The notes beneath the pieces are model-generated. The model saw nothing but the letters and a program-made list of their open reading frames with translations, was not told the origin of the DNA and did no database searches. 64,000 nucleotides of DNA from Lithospermum erythrorhizon (taxonomy: Eukaryota > Streptophyta > Magnoliopsida > Boraginales > Boraginaceae). Shown here in pieces: positions 1 through 12,030 of the stretch. The translations under genes and the position numbers were made by a program. The DNA is taken from positions 124,001-188,000 of the forward strand of contig JADFUC010002129.1 in NCBI GenBank assembly GCA_019722365.1, in the 5' to 3' direction. The first letter of the stretch is position 1, and each line of letters starts with the position of its first letter.

Positions 1-1270
1 ATACATTCTGTTGATCATTTATACGATCATTTTGTTAATGTGATTATACTTACAATCATATCAGAGATGAAATTAAGTTACTTTTTACTGAATTCCCATG
101 AAGATATTATGATATTTTAAAGTCGTCCAACTACAACGAAGATATTATATCCTTTATAAATTTTATGTAAGAATTAATAAACAACAAATTGAATTAATCT
201 CAGTATAAAATAAAAATATCCATGTTCAAAACATAACCCAAAATGCTTATTCTGATAAAAAACATGACGACAACTAGACACAAGGTAACGAAACAGAATG
301 ATAAAAACCTCGTCCTCTCGGTGTCGTGGTCATAACGCCTCCGTGTGGTCTGCACTATCTCCAAAGAAGCCTTTATACCGACCCTAACATTTCAAACAAA
401 CAGTCGGGTGAAGACGATTAATGTCAGCAACACTATTATATCATAAATGAAGCATCTCAAGTCATAATGCGTGACAAGACTCAAGACGGATCTCAGATAA
501 AGATCACATCTTAGTCCAGCGGAAGTCCTCACGGCATATTTCATCAACTTACTAAAGCTCGCAATATCCATCAGTTTATATGACTCCTACTGCTCCATCT
601 CTTTGCTTTCTTTAACCCTCAAAGCGCCCGGAGGAAGCATAATTTTCTTTACATCCCTTCGTGATTTGGTCATTTATGGATTTTCCTCATAAATCGAGAC
701 AAATAAGCCGCCTCACCGGATTTCGCGACGGACTCGATCTGCAGAAGTCCCTGATATATACCTGAATGACATCCTTCACCAACACCCTTGTATTAGAAAA
801 TTCTCTAGTACCGATTAATTTTATCAACTTCATCATAGCATATTTGGGAATTCCGATAATTCAAAGTTAGCGTAGTTCTAAACATTTTCAAACGCTTTGA
901 CTTTAGCCTCATTAAGTCAAACTTCAAATGTATCGAATTTGGCGTCTTGTGGTTCGAAAGCGTGAACCTCTTCTTTTGAAGTTTGTCACTTTTAAACTTC
1001 TGCATTACGACTGGCTTCCTTCTGAATCTTTCAAAATGTTTCTGTGTATTCATGTTTCTTAAGTGGGAAGGATCATGGACCCTAGGAATCCTGATTTCCC
1101 TTTCCAATACATATCATTTGTTCTCAATTTGAAGGGTCGCTTGAAATGTCAATGTAATTTCACCTGATGAAATTTGTGGCGTTATAGGGATTATTGTATA
1201 AATAAATGTAAGTGGGTCACGGCAGGGAAATTCACAATGACAATAGTAGAAAGTCCATAAACAACTTAAT
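1..1270. other. Intergenic, no supported gene
   Basis: Mixed-composition DNA with no recognisable protein. A 100-residue basic minus-strand frame at 805-1107 has no motif I recognise and no plausible splice partners. The GC-richer patches around 300-780 look like an old decayed repeat, but no LTR, primer site or target duplication could be placed. Confidence 0.5.
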
Positions 1271-4200
1271 CTATACTCCCTCCGCTTCAAAATAGATGAT
1301 TGTTAGAATAAGTGATTATTATGGATAGCTGAAGTTTTATCAGATTGAAAAAGCTACATCGAGATTGTAAAAGGTATATTAAAATGTAAACAATCAACTA
1401 TCAGGAAAGGGTAAAATTTCTTTTTTTCAGGATGATCACATCTCACCAAGATATGTGCTAGTGTACTATCACACAATTCACGACTATCATAATCTCGGGA
1501 CTTCAAAAGTTCATCCTGTACCTAGATTGACAATCTCTTATGTCAACGGCCTAAAACCCAAAATGAATAGTATAACGTTGTGTTCTAGGAACAAATAACT
1601 TAGACTAGATTACATCGGAATGGCATCTCGATAAGAACATCGCTCCGGCCATAATCAAGTGTGTCCATGCACAAAAAGTTAATTGCTATCCCAACTTTAT
1701 ATTTTGCACACTTAACTTTAATAATGTATGAGATTAAGTTATATTTACTGACCTTAGTGCCGCTGTGGACAAAGGAACCGAAAGGCCCGGCCAACGCGGG
1801 CCCCGAATCAAGCACTAAAAAAATAAAACCCATCCTGTCCGGTCCACTTTCGATCCGGGATCCAATCCTATCCGACCGCAACCCGAAACCGACGCGGTAG
1901 GTTAATATAAATAACAACAAACCGCCCCCCCCCACCATTTATTCTGTGTTTTGTCACTCTCCTCATCTATCCCCCTTCTCAATGGTATTATTAAGTTTTC
2001 CTTAAATTTAAATTAAGTTACACTTTAGTCTATAATTTTAAAATTAAATATGTTTGCTTCATCCCCACTTCATTTAATGTAAATTGTAGTTTGATTTTAT
2101 GTAATACGCTTCAAATTGTTATTTGATTTCAGTTATTAACTATTATTTCCGAATTGTTATTTATTCTTACTTTATTATTTTCTGAATTATTCTTTAATTT
2201 TTGTGTTATTATTTTCAATTTTAATTTTAACAGGAAATTTCTTAGAATATCTTTTATTTCATTCTTTTTTGTATTTTCGCTTTTTTCAATCATTAAATAT
2301 GATCGTTTGATTTTAAACACATTTTTGATTTAAACATATTTAAAAATATGAGATTATTATTCTTATGAATCTTTATTTATGTTTGGTCTGTGTCATTAAT
2401 CTAGATATTCATTTATCAGAAGCTCCAAGAACAGGAAGATTTAAGTTTTACAACATGATTTTCGCGATCAACTCAGATATAAATAACTTCAACCATTCAA
2501 TTAATGAGATTTCCACACGCATTTTAGTATTTCATATTGTTCATGCTCGTCGATGCTCATTTTCGAATCACATTTTATTGTGCCCGTCGAACATAAAGAA
2601 GTTTTAACCACTCAACCAATTTGCTCAATGATTTACTTGTTCTTTCTATTATGAACCACTTATTTTGCTTTATGAACACTATGGGATTATTTTTTGTTTA
2701 ACCGCTTTATTTTAGTTTTGGCTTTGGGACTGGACATTTGAAGTTAGCTTCGCTTTTAAATATTGAATGTAAATTTAGATCATGGAGCGGAATGGACGAA
2801 TGGTGAATTTTTCCACTATTTAATACCCGGTTTCGTTTTTGGAGTTCAAATTTCGCTTCGGATAATGAATTTCTGTCGGATACGGAAGCTTCGATTGCAG
2901 TACGACCGATCGGGTTATGGATAAACCGTAACTGACTGCTGGTCCCTGTCCAACTTTTTAACCAATTGTCTCCGCTCGGATCATATCAAAGATTGCACTC
3001 TTATGACCATGTCATGATATTAATCAAACAAGTTGGGAAAGACTACAATCTACGAGTCATAAGGAAAATATAACACATATTGGAAATCGCGGATATATTT
3101 GTTGGGAAAATATTTCCAAACCGTATTTAGTTTCAGAAGCACTTTTTTCATTGGTCTATCCAATTTTACAGCGGATCAATATCTATTAATTAACTATCTA
3201 CATTTATCTATTTTATTATATTTCTAACATACAAACTAGTAATACCTATATCTATAGGCTATACATATATAATATTATATCATAGTGTCCTAAAATCCAT
3301 CATATATATTATATAATAATAGATAAAAACATTAACTAAATACATGGATTTAAGCATTTATAGTAATAATGCTGCATTTAAAGAAATAATCACCAACAAA
3401 ACTTAATTGTCTAGTGTACCAATAACTAATTATAGTATCGATTTAATATTCAATATTAAATAATAACTAGCATTTCTAAAATTACTCATTTACACTTATG
3501 ATGATTAATTCTTAAATTATATAGAATTAGAACCTTAATCATATAATAACTATAGCCTAACTTAATTAAATCCACCCAAAATTAAATCTTAATCGAATTA
3601 AAAATTTAATCAAACTATATTTTATTATTTTAATATTCCAAGAAATAACAATTAATATTTTGAACTCATCTAATTAGAACTAATTACAACCTGAATAATA
3701 TAATTAATCTAAAATAATTTACCTAAATTAAATTAATTTCAACCATGGTCCGATAAATCAATGTTGTGTATCCATCAAGTATCAATTGGGATCAAACCAG
3801 CACCACTTAACTTAAAACAGTTTATGACCAAAGCAAGCTGTATACCACTAAAGCCCAAACCGAGAATATACCACTTCAACCCTCATCTACCGCTGCACCG
3901 TGACACCGGACTGGTGGCTCTCAAACGTGTGGCCCACACGCCCAACTGCTTCTCACCGCAATACATCGTTTGAACCACGCGACATCATCACGACATGCAA
4001 ATACACGTCATCGGCTGAAGTCAGAAGTCCACGCCATCACCGACGCGGCAACTGGATGTCGCTAAGGCCTCTACGACACGGTTTCACCACGCAATTCCTA
4101 CGCTGGCACACCACCACGTGTCGGGCAATAATTGGCCGGGTCGGCTCGGCCCGAAGTCAACTCAATTACATTTGCCGACGACGCCACTTCCGCCGACATC

Positions 4201-4559
4201 ACACGCCGCCTAAGGTCGACGCCGACAACAGCAATTGACCTTTTTCTCAAATAATTTATTCAACATAATCGATGATTTTACTCGTTTTAATTAATAAACT
4301 GATATAAAAATTAATTCAAAAAATCCGAAAAATTCTTAAAATCTAAAATTATCAAAATTTTCACATTGATAGATTTCAAAAATAATTAACTTTTAATTAA
4401 TTGTAATTGTTTTATTAACATAATTCATCTATATATATTTAAACATATTTAAATCAATTCAAACATGCAAAACAATCAATAAAATTTAGTAAAAATAGTT
4501 TTTAAACAAAATACTATGGATTATACAAAAATAAATTATCTGGCCTAATGAAGAAAATT
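1271..4559. other. Intergenic, AT-rich with two GC-richer patches
   Basis: No gene is supported. A GC-rich patch at about 1770-1880 gives overlapping open frames on both strands, which is a composition effect. 1950-2350 is T-rich and 3150-3740 strongly AT-rich. A GC-richer block at 3740-4240 holds a 112-residue frame rich in R, H and T without a recognisable domain; it may be the relic of a transposable element. Confidence 0.45.
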
Positions 4560-5283
4560 TTTGTCGATTATTATCACTAGGCAATGAATTCGATCATTTC
4601 ACAATACTCAAATCGTAGTATTCCAAGAGAATCACACCAACAAATTGACGAACCATTCCGTACGTTTTACTAGAACGTTTAAAGTGAAACTAGGATTAAA
4701 ATTGGAAGAGAAAATATTTTCTCTTCCCCGATTTCGAGTTTGGTGAGCGGCTGAGGTTTTACTTTGTAAATCAAAGCATGACATTTAATTATGAGAGGTT
4801 AATGTGCCTTATATAGACAAAGTTTGAGGAGAGTTCCAATAGGAAAACAACTCCTCAAATCATATCCTCATCCAAATAGAATGTTCTAGAACCATCTCTA
4901 TCCAACAGAACGCTCTAGAACATCTCATCCTCATCCACTCCACACTGCTCTCCCCATCCCCATCTCCCGATTCTACCCATAATTTTAAAGCTATATCACC
5001 ATTTATTGTATACTGCTTCATCGTCATGTTATGATTCTTAGGACGAATCCATTAATAAGAATATAATAAACAATATTAACCCGACTATCAGATAACATAT
5101 GCATTCTACGAGCGGCATCTAAGCAGTTCATCAGCCCCTAATGTCGACGCCAGAAGTTCAAAATATTAATTGTCCAATAAATTAATATATGTTAACTTAT
5201 ATAGATTCAATTTATAAACTTGATGCACAATCTAAATCGTTCAACTGACATTTTACGAGATCGATCGTCTCATATTTCCAACA
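4560..5283 (-). mobile_element. Probable solo LTR of a copia-like element
   Basis: Read on the minus strand, the block starts at 5283 with TGTTGGAAATATGAG, the usual opening of plant copia LTRs. It then runs into a TATA-like CTATATAAGG (plus positions about 4808-4818) that would be the LTR promoter. No primer site, polypurine tract or coding remains lie next to it, so a solo LTR is the simplest reading. The far end (about 4560) is a guess and no target duplication was found. Confidence 0.4.
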
Positions 5284-6342
5284 CCATTAACCGAACCAAA
5301 AAATTTTATTCTTGGTCAGAGAAAGTTTCATAATAAAGATCTCAAGAAAGCCTTCATAACCACTTATACATATATGTATATTAAATCCTTCTTCTGCCAA
5401 ATTCTGTGTCTAGTAAAAACAAACCGACATTTGGTCATCTGATCAATGAACTCAAGTGGAAGAAGATTGGGGAGTGATTTTTTTGAATTTCATTTTTAAT
5501 TCTGAAATTTTATTTAAAAAAAAAGTCAATTCATTTAATACCCTTTGGTAAAAAATCACGTTGCTCTCACGTGACAAAAGTATGATCAAATAATATTTCT
5601 AAAGATAAAAGGACGATGTGCTTTATTTCCATTTAAAACATGAATGATCGACTCCAGAAGATCTTACAAACATTGGTTATTCCCCATTAACCCAAAAAAA
5701 AAATGAGTGGGGAAATGATGTTGATGGTGATAGGGAGGTTGTTTCTATAAAAGAAATAATAAAAAAAAAGGAAGGAGGGTGAGGATTGTTTTTACAAAAA
5801 AAAATGGAGGGAAAGGGGTGATGGTGATGTGGGAAATTGATGGTGGAGGTTTGAAGAAAAGGAGGAAGAAGAAATGCTGGGGGCATTTTGGTATTTTCCA
5901 AGGTGAAGGTTGGTATTTTAACTAAAAAATAATGAAGTGTTGTATTTTTTAAATTGGATGGTTAACCAATGCGATTTTCCCAAATTTCTCTAAGAAAATA
6001 CCATCTTCTATTGAAAAACGACCAACTATTCCTATCACAATCACAAATTATCAACTATGTACGGAGTACAATTTATTCTTTTTCATCTTTACTATTTCTC
6101 TACAAGACAATTTCAAAACAATTTCAAAACATCATCCCCTTCTTCATTCTTATTCGTATTTTCTTTTTTTTTTCGTCATTCTTCTTCTTCTTGCTTATTG
6201 TTGTCTCCATTTCAGTATATCTCTCTAATATTCTTTCGCTTCTCTCTCTAAAAACTCATAATCTCAAGCATTCATAATTACTTTCAAATCATGTTGCAAA
6301 TCAATATATTTGTTTGCTAATCAATACAAACGCAAAGTAATA
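5284..6342. other. Intergenic with strand-asymmetric purine-rich stretch
   Basis: No gene is supported. About 5690-5910 is purine-rich on the plus strand, so the complement reads as a Pro/Ser/Phe/His-rich frame, which I regard as a composition effect. About 6080-6250 is the reverse, pyrimidine-rich on the plus strand, and gives Phe/Ser/Leu-rich frames. Confidence 0.5.
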
Positions 6343-6440
6343 CACTACTAGAAAAATGAACATCAGTAACATGAACATCAGTTCTAGCAAAAACTGAGAT
6401 GGAGACGAGTAATCACCCATTTAAATTAATCTCAAGCATT
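6343..6440 (+). mobile_element. CACTA-type transposon terminus, single end
   Basis: CACTACTAGAAAAA at 6343-6356 matches the typical terminal inverted repeat of plant CACTA (En/Spm) DNA transposons. It is followed by short subterminal-like repeats (ACATCAGTAAC, ACATCAGTTC). I found no matching inverted end nearby and no transposase, so this would be one end of a truncated element. The motif is short and chance cannot be excluded. Confidence 0.4.
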
Positions 6441-6731
6441 CATAATTACTTTGAAAATATATTAATAATGTATTTTCACTTAGAATCAACTTGTGATAAA
6501 TCAATGTTAAAAATTAATATTCAATTCAGTCACAAATGCCCATTTTCATGGTAGTATAATATAACATTAATTTGTTGAAATTTTTTTAAGATTTATCATT
6601 TGAAAGGTTATAAGAAATTTTCAATCTATATTCTAGAAAATTTCCGTCGATGTCGATGGGGTTCGTTAAGAGATAGTCTAACTGATTGTATTATACATTG
6701 TTATACTCATATTATATGCTTTTTAATTTCA

Positions 6732-6736
6732 TGTTT
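6732..6736. repeat. Target site duplication (left), TGTTT
   Basis: TGTTT at 6732-6736 is repeated at 8610-8614, immediately outside the two ends of the copia element. This is the 5-bp duplication expected from copia integrase. Confidence 0.8.
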
Positions 6737-6974
6737 TGTAGAAAATAATGATTTCTTGTATGAAATAATAAGTTTAGAGTATAATTTATATACAAAAGCG
6801 AATGAGCCTCCTATACAAAATATTAGGTCGAACTATAGGTCCGACATCGGAAGAAGATCGAGACTTTGGCACCTCCCGAACTTCTCTGCACACTACATGT
6901 CGAAACATCGGGACATAGGTCGGGACCTATACCTCCCGACCATGTCCCGATGAACACTACAATACATTCCAACA
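6737..6974 (-). repeat. 3' LTR of the deleted copia element
   Basis: About 238 bp, bounded by TG at 6737 and CA at 6974 on the plus strand. It aligns along its whole length with 8352-8609; the right copy has an extra short duplication of the CCCGAACTTCT and GGGTCGGGAC units. Differences between the copies show the insertion is not recent. Confidence 0.8.
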
Positions 6975-6981
6975 CCCTCCC

Positions 6982-8349
6982 TCAAGTTGGAGCATGAAGA
7001 TCACAAATGCCCAACTTGTTCATCAAAGTTTCGAACTGCTGCTTCCCGAGAGACTTGGTAAAGATGTCTGCAAGCTGTGAAGAAGTGGAGACATGAGAAG
7101 CAACAATAGTCCCATCCTGAATAGCATCCCGAATAAAATGACAATCAATCTCGATGTGTTTCGAGCGCTCATGGAAAACAGGATTGTAAGCCAGATGTAA
7201 GGCTGACTGACTATCACTATACACTTGAACCGCGGAAGTATGATCAATGCCCAAACATGTCAGCAATCCCTTCAGCCACTTTAACTCACACGTCAAGGCT
7301 GTCATAGCCCTGTATTCTGCCTCAGCTGAAGATAATGACACAGTCTTCTGCTTCTTTGTCTTCCAAGAAATAGGAGAGTCCCCAAGAAACACCACCCAAC
7401 CAGTAACCGAACGTCTAGTAACAGGACAGCTCGCCCAATCCGAGTCACACCACCCAGACAATCTTAAGTCAGAATCAGCTCGTAACATAATTCCCTGACC
7501 AGGCGAATTCTTGAGGTATCTCACCACTCTGAGTGCTGCATTCCAATGATCCTCTCTGGGCTCCTGCAAAAACTGAGAAAGGATATGCACAACATAGGCG
7601 ATATCAGGACGAGTATAAGAGAGATAAATCAGTCTCCCAATCAAACGCCTATACTTCTCCCCCTCTGCTAAGCGCGCACTAACAGATGAGCCAAGTTTAT
7701 GATTTGGTTCCATGGGAAAAGCTGCAGGACGACTACCCAACAAACCACACTCATTAATAATGTCCAAAGCATATTTTCTCTGACATAAAGAGATTCCTGT
7801 AGCACTCCTCGCCACCTCGATACCCAAAAAATACTTTAGGACCCCTAGATCCTTTATGTGAAAACAAGAACTGAGGTACTTCTTGAAATTATTCACTGTA
7901 GTCAGATTAGTGCCAGAAATAATCATATCATCAACATATACAAGAACAAATAGCTGAACCTCATCACAGACATAAGAGAATAAAGAATAGTCCGAGTGAG
8001 ACTGAGTGAAACCATAAGAAATCAAAGCTGCAGTGAGTTTAGCGAACCAACAACGAGGTGCTTGTTTCAGTCCATACAATGACTTACGCAGACGACACAC
8101 TTTATTGGGTTCACTATGATCAAAACCTGGTGGAAGTGTCATATATACCTCCTCATTGAGATCTCCATGCAAAAAAGCATCATGCACATTCATCTGATGG
8201 AGTATCCACCCTCGAGCAGCTGCAACAGCTAAGAATGTCCTGATAGTAGACATCTTAGCGACAGGTGCGAATGTATCAGAATAGTCAATTCCTTCCTTCT
8301 AATGATTACCAAACACAACAAGTCTCTCCTTGAGGTGCTCAAGTCTCGC
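6982..8349 (-). pseudogene. Copia pol fragment: reverse transcriptase and RNase H
   Basis: A 423-codon open frame (8253 down to 6982) continues in the same frame to about 8349, interrupted by one TAG at 8299-8301 where related proteins have a sense codon. The Met at 8253 is therefore internal to the old polyprotein. Residues 1-170 are the copia reverse transcriptase fingers and palm, with AFLHGDLNEEVYM, SLYGLKQAPRCW and the catalytic YVDD (bases 7927-7938). KYFLGIEVA and RPDIAYVVHILSQF follow. The C-terminal part is RNase H, with LSSAEAEYRA and the late HIEIDCHFIRD motif. Apart from the upstream stop it is unusually well preserved, but gag, protease and integrase are absent. Confidence 0.88.
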
Positions 8350-8351
8350 CT

Positions 8352-8609
8352 TAGGAAATAATGATTCCTTGTATAAAATAATGAGTTTAGAGTATACTTT
8401 ATATACAAAAGTGAATGGTCCTCCTATACAAAACACTAGGTCGAACTACAGGTCTGACATCGGGAGAAGGCCGGGACTTTGATACCTCCCGAACTTCTCC
8501 CGAACTTCTCTGGACATTATATGTCGAAACATCGGGACATGGGTCGGGACTGGGTCGGGACCTATACCTCCAGATCATGTACCGATGAACCCTACAATAC
8601 ATTCCAACA
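8352..8609 (-). repeat. 5' LTR of the deleted copia element
   Basis: The right-hand copy of the LTR pair, ending in CA at 8609 before the target duplication. Its inner end has lost the last few LTR bases and abuts pol sequence rather than a tRNA primer site, which places the deletion junction at about 8350. Confidence 0.75.
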
Positions 8610-8614
8610 TGTTT

Positions 8615-9477
8615 TGAGATGGTTGTTTAAACATATTTAACATCCCCATCTTTGCAATTGCATCGGCCAGAGCACACTGTTAATGCATTATTGGAAGAAA
8701 TCGAGTCCTTGAGTCCTTTTTATGCTGCACATTATTTTGTGATTTTTTGCATAAATAGGAATTTAAAGTCTACCGACACCAATAGGTCAAAGAAATGTAG
8801 GGTATGATTATATATCAAAATAATTAAGTGTCACTCTACAAGAGACAAAAAAGGGTTATTTAGATCTTCAATCATCTTTATAACTTTCGTTTGTCTTTAT
8901 TATTCAATTGAAAATTTTATGTTTTATTTCATTTTTTGCCTACTTTGACATTTCTTTGGTGACAAAGAAGGTAGTGAAAGCTACATTCAAGAATTCAGTT
9001 GGAAATGTTTTAATCCTTTTGCAATTGGAAGCAGAGAATAAATTTCGAAAGTCAAAAGTTCTTAAATGAGAAGATACATTTTCATCTGAAATCATTATTA
9101 TGTGAAAACACATGCATGTACTATATGTTACGGAGATCACATATTCACAACATGCTAATTTGAGACAATAAAGGATCATTTAGTTTTCGACGATTGTTCT
9201 CGTTCATTTGTCATAATCAAATTCTTGATATAATTTTTTTTTTAAAAAGGAGCACAACATATTCAAAATAAAAACTTAACTCATCAGTAATAGAAAATGA
9301 ACGATCTCTTATTAGGAATGGAGAAAGTAGATGAGAATATTTGTATCATTCGCATTGAAGATAGGAAGTATGTAGTCATTGTACCATGGATCATATGAAG
9401 TGTACATTATTTCAGTTTTATTTTGGTGATGAACAATTAAGGTTATTTAGTAAGATATTATTTGCAAATATATATTC
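8615..9477. other. Intergenic
   Basis: AT-rich DNA without a supported gene. A 79-residue minus-strand frame at 8940-9179 shows no recognisable motif. Confidence 0.5.
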
Positions 9478-9723
9478 ATGAATTGTGAAATGTGCTCCGG
9501 GCATAGCTCCAACTAGTAAAGGAGCGAGAGTGCTAAATGCTAGCACTCTAGCCTCTTCATGCGGTGTGGGTTCGAGTCACGCAAGTGACAGAATCTTGTA
9601 TTGAAGTGGTTTAAAGGAAGCTCTTGTCCCCTGACCAGTTGAGACACATCCCACAATTTACCTCCTCCTTTAGATACCCAAGGTAGTGACCTCAAAGGGT
9701 TTCACACTTATGAATTGTGAAAT
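9478..9723 (+). mobile_element. tRNA-derived SINE with 14-bp target duplication
   Basis: A body of about 218 bp (9492-9709) lies between perfect 14-bp direct repeats, ATGAATTGTGAAAT, at 9478-9491 and 9710-9723. Near the 5' end are RNA polymerase III promoter-like boxes: an A-box-like TAGCTCCAACTAG near 9504 and the B box GGTTCGAGTC at 9569-9578. This is the layout of a plant SINE mobilised by a LINE. There is no poly(A) tail at the 3' end, which finishes around TTTCACACTT. The family was not identified. Confidence 0.8.
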
Positions 9724-11330
9724 ATGGTTCGAGTTTCGGATTGGGTAAGGTGTATATATGGTACATGACTCAAGCCCATTCATAAATGAGTCGGGCAAAT
9801 AATATGTTGAAGAGTTGCACGAATCGAATAGTTATGGACATAGATGGGGTACATATGAACAAATTGATATGTTGCATCTATAGAGTTGTTAACGAGTCAG
9901 GTTTGAGCAGATACCATGTAAATCGATTGAGTAGGACCCATATCTAGTTAGGTAATAAAAGTCATTTTTTATACTCCCTTTGATTCAAATGTCAATTGAG
10001 TTGGTAACGAGTTGAATGTTTTGATCGATTATCGAACGGGTTACCCCTTATAAAATAAAGCCCACCGAAGTGTTATGGACCAAGGGTCGAACCGGAACAG
10101 GAACCCAATTATATGAGCCTTAGCCGAACTCATTAAAAGTGGGCGAATGGGCCGGGTTGGGCCCTAGTCGAACTAACACTAATTGGCCGGTGACGTTTGT
10201 AAGTTCAAGATGGAAGAGCCAGATATCATATGTTAGTTAGACCATGGCCGTTCCCCTAGGCAATAATTTAGATTTTAGATCATCAAATTCAATTTTAAAA
10301 TTTTGTGTTTAATTATGTTAAAAGTCCATTTTCACATAAAGTCAACTCGGATTAGCAAAAATAATACTGTGTTCATAAAATTTATAAATTGACTATTTTT
10401 TCTTTTAAGTCATCGTCTTATAAAATCACATGTATGAGAATGCTATTTGATAACTGATGAAAAATAAATTTTTATAATTTGTCAACCAACATATCCTATT
10501 TATATAAAATCTTATATGTATCACAAAGCCATCTTTCTCAATCTTATTTGATTTAAATGTACAATATTAATTTTTTTTGTACATATGATTCTCCCTCATC
10601 TTTTATTTATTTATTATTTCGAATAAAAATATTTTACTAAGGAACTATACAATTTTACTCATTTATCCACATCGATTAAATATAATCATTATATTTTATG
10701 ATATAAAATAAAATTTTATATGGAGTGTAATGATAGTGAAAACATATCATTTATAATTTATTTGAATCATATATATATGAGCGAGTAATAACATAAACAT
10801 ATACTAATACTTTTGTTGTAAATAATCAAACAAAAATACAATCATACAGAGGAATTATTGTGATCAACATTCTGCAACATTTATGGATTTTACTACTTGT
10901 CTTATTAGCAATAGAGAACACTCTTAATTTAATAAACAAAGAGCAGGTCAAAGTTATCATCATGAATGGATAGTGGGAGTCAACGGACCACCACTCCACT
11001 AAAATTGGACCAATTAATTTGCATAGATTTTCAAAGTCATATACAATTATACATCAAGTCCTAGTGAAAGCAATGACCAAATTTTTGTAAATTGTAACAT
11101 AAGCAGTATATATGTAATGATGCAACTGGAGCAGTGTATATGTAATGTTACCAAACACCATTAGATTTAGTGCTCACATCACATCAAAATTTCTAGATAT
11201 CATGTTTTGCTACAAATGTATCGGGAATTATTTGATTCTCTTGTGTTTTCTTTGGATCCCATGCAAGATTTCACCAAAATTGAAGTGGAACTATAAGTGA
11301 TTTGAAAAACGTCATTTATTTAATACGGAT
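9724..11330. other. Intergenic
   Basis: AT-rich DNA with a GC-richer patch at about 9720-10250 that holds short repeated phrases (GAGTCGGG-like, GAACCGG-like). No gene, RNA or bounded element could be supported. Confidence 0.5.
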
Positions 11331-11560
11331 TACTCCCATCAATCCAAAACAATTGACGTTTGACTTTTTTGAAATTAAATTTTGATCATCAATTATTTAT
11401 TATTTTAAATATATAAAATTTATATAATTGATTCATCTTTTAAAATACTTTCATAATATTAATTTTTCATTTTTTTAATAATAATATAAATCCAAAGATG
11501 CAATAAAAGATTTACTTCGGAGCATGCTAAAAAATCAATTGTTTTGAATTAGAGGGAGTA
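11331..11560. mobile_element. Stowaway-like MITE
   Basis: A 226-bp AT-rich element (11333-11558) between TA dinucleotides. Its ends, CTCCCATCAATCCAAAACAATTG and the inverted CAATTGTTTTGAATTAGAGGGAG, are complementary over about 23 bp with few mismatches. TA duplications and CTCCC termini are the signature of Stowaway (Tc1/mariner-type) MITEs. It carries no coding capacity and lies 470 bp upstream of the ferric reductase promoter. Confidence 0.75.
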
Positions 11561-11775
11561 TTACTTAATCGATCACTCAACTTTATTAAATGTCTGAACA
11601 TAATACTTTCTTAAATTCTGCTAATAATCTTAGTTAACCTTTGAAATTCCGTCTCCCTAAATTTCGTGTCCATCTCTTGCCATAACCATGCAAATGAACC
11701 AGACAAAGCCTTAGTGGTAAGTCAAGACTCAATTGGTTATAATATTTTTAAGATTCAAATAATATACTAGTAAAT

Positions 11776-11864
11776 GGTGGGGGAAACTATATCATAAACG
11801 CATTGTTAATTCAATCATATGACAATTGAAATTATCATTGTAAGTGGTGGGGGAAACTATATCA
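11776..11864 (+). repeat. Short direct repeat upstream of FRO
   Basis: GGTGGGGGAAACTATATCA occurs at 11776-11794 and again at 11846-11864, 70 bp apart, in the promoter-proximal region of the ferric reductase gene. It could be a duplicated regulatory site or a small tandem duplication; nothing in the sequence decides between these. Confidence 0.6.
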
Positions 11865-11960
11865 AGATTTTGATCTCCTTATGTGTATTCCAACATTTGG
11901 TCACGTTGGCATGTCTTAGTTACTACCAATCAGTCATATGAATTTGGACTCTTTAAGATG

Positions 11961-11971
11961 GCTATATATAG
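11961..11971 (+). promoter_or_regulatory. Probable TATA box of FRO
   Basis: GCTATATATAG is 60-70 bp upstream of the ATG at 12031. The spacing suits transcription starting about 30 bp downstream with a short 5' leader. No iron-response element is claimed. Confidence 0.6.
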
Positions 11972-12030
11972 TTGTTACCTATGTCTTATATTTTTATAAT
12001 ATATGCATCCTAAGTTGAGGTAATTCAAAT

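Larger units (their letters stand above)
6737..8609 (-). mobile_element. Internally deleted Ty1/copia retrotransposon
   Basis: This 1.87-kb element has two direct repeats (6737-6974 and about 8352-8609) around a minus-strand reverse transcriptase/RNase H segment, flanked by the 5-bp duplication TGTTT. On the minus strand the LTR starts TGTTGGAATG, and next to the left LTR is a polypurine tract (CTTGAGGGAGGG in minus reading). Gag, protease, integrase, the primer binding site and the start of reverse transcriptase are missing. Coding sequence joins directly to the inner edge of the right LTR near 8350, so the loss was one internal deletion either before or after insertion. It cannot move by itself. 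Confidence 0.85.

Noticed and set aside
1276..1310. MITE-like terminus CTCCCTCCGCTTCAAAATAG
   Set aside because: A single end only; no inverted partner or TA-flanked counterpart within the next 500 bp.
1600..1938. Overlapping open frames on both strands, up to 112 residues
   Set aside because: They lie in a short GC-rich patch that lacks stop codons on both strands. No motif, splice site or homology is recognised.
3900..4238. 112-residue Arg/His/Thr-rich plus-strand frame
   Set aside because: GC-rich composition island with no recognisable domain; the competing frame 3761-3973 overlaps it.
5677..5901. Pro/Ser/Phe/His-rich minus-strand frame
   Set aside because: Direct translation of a purine-rich tract; no signal of a real gene.
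7247..7498. 83-residue plus-strand frame
   Set aside because: Antisense to the well supported copia reverse transcriptase/RNase H frame.
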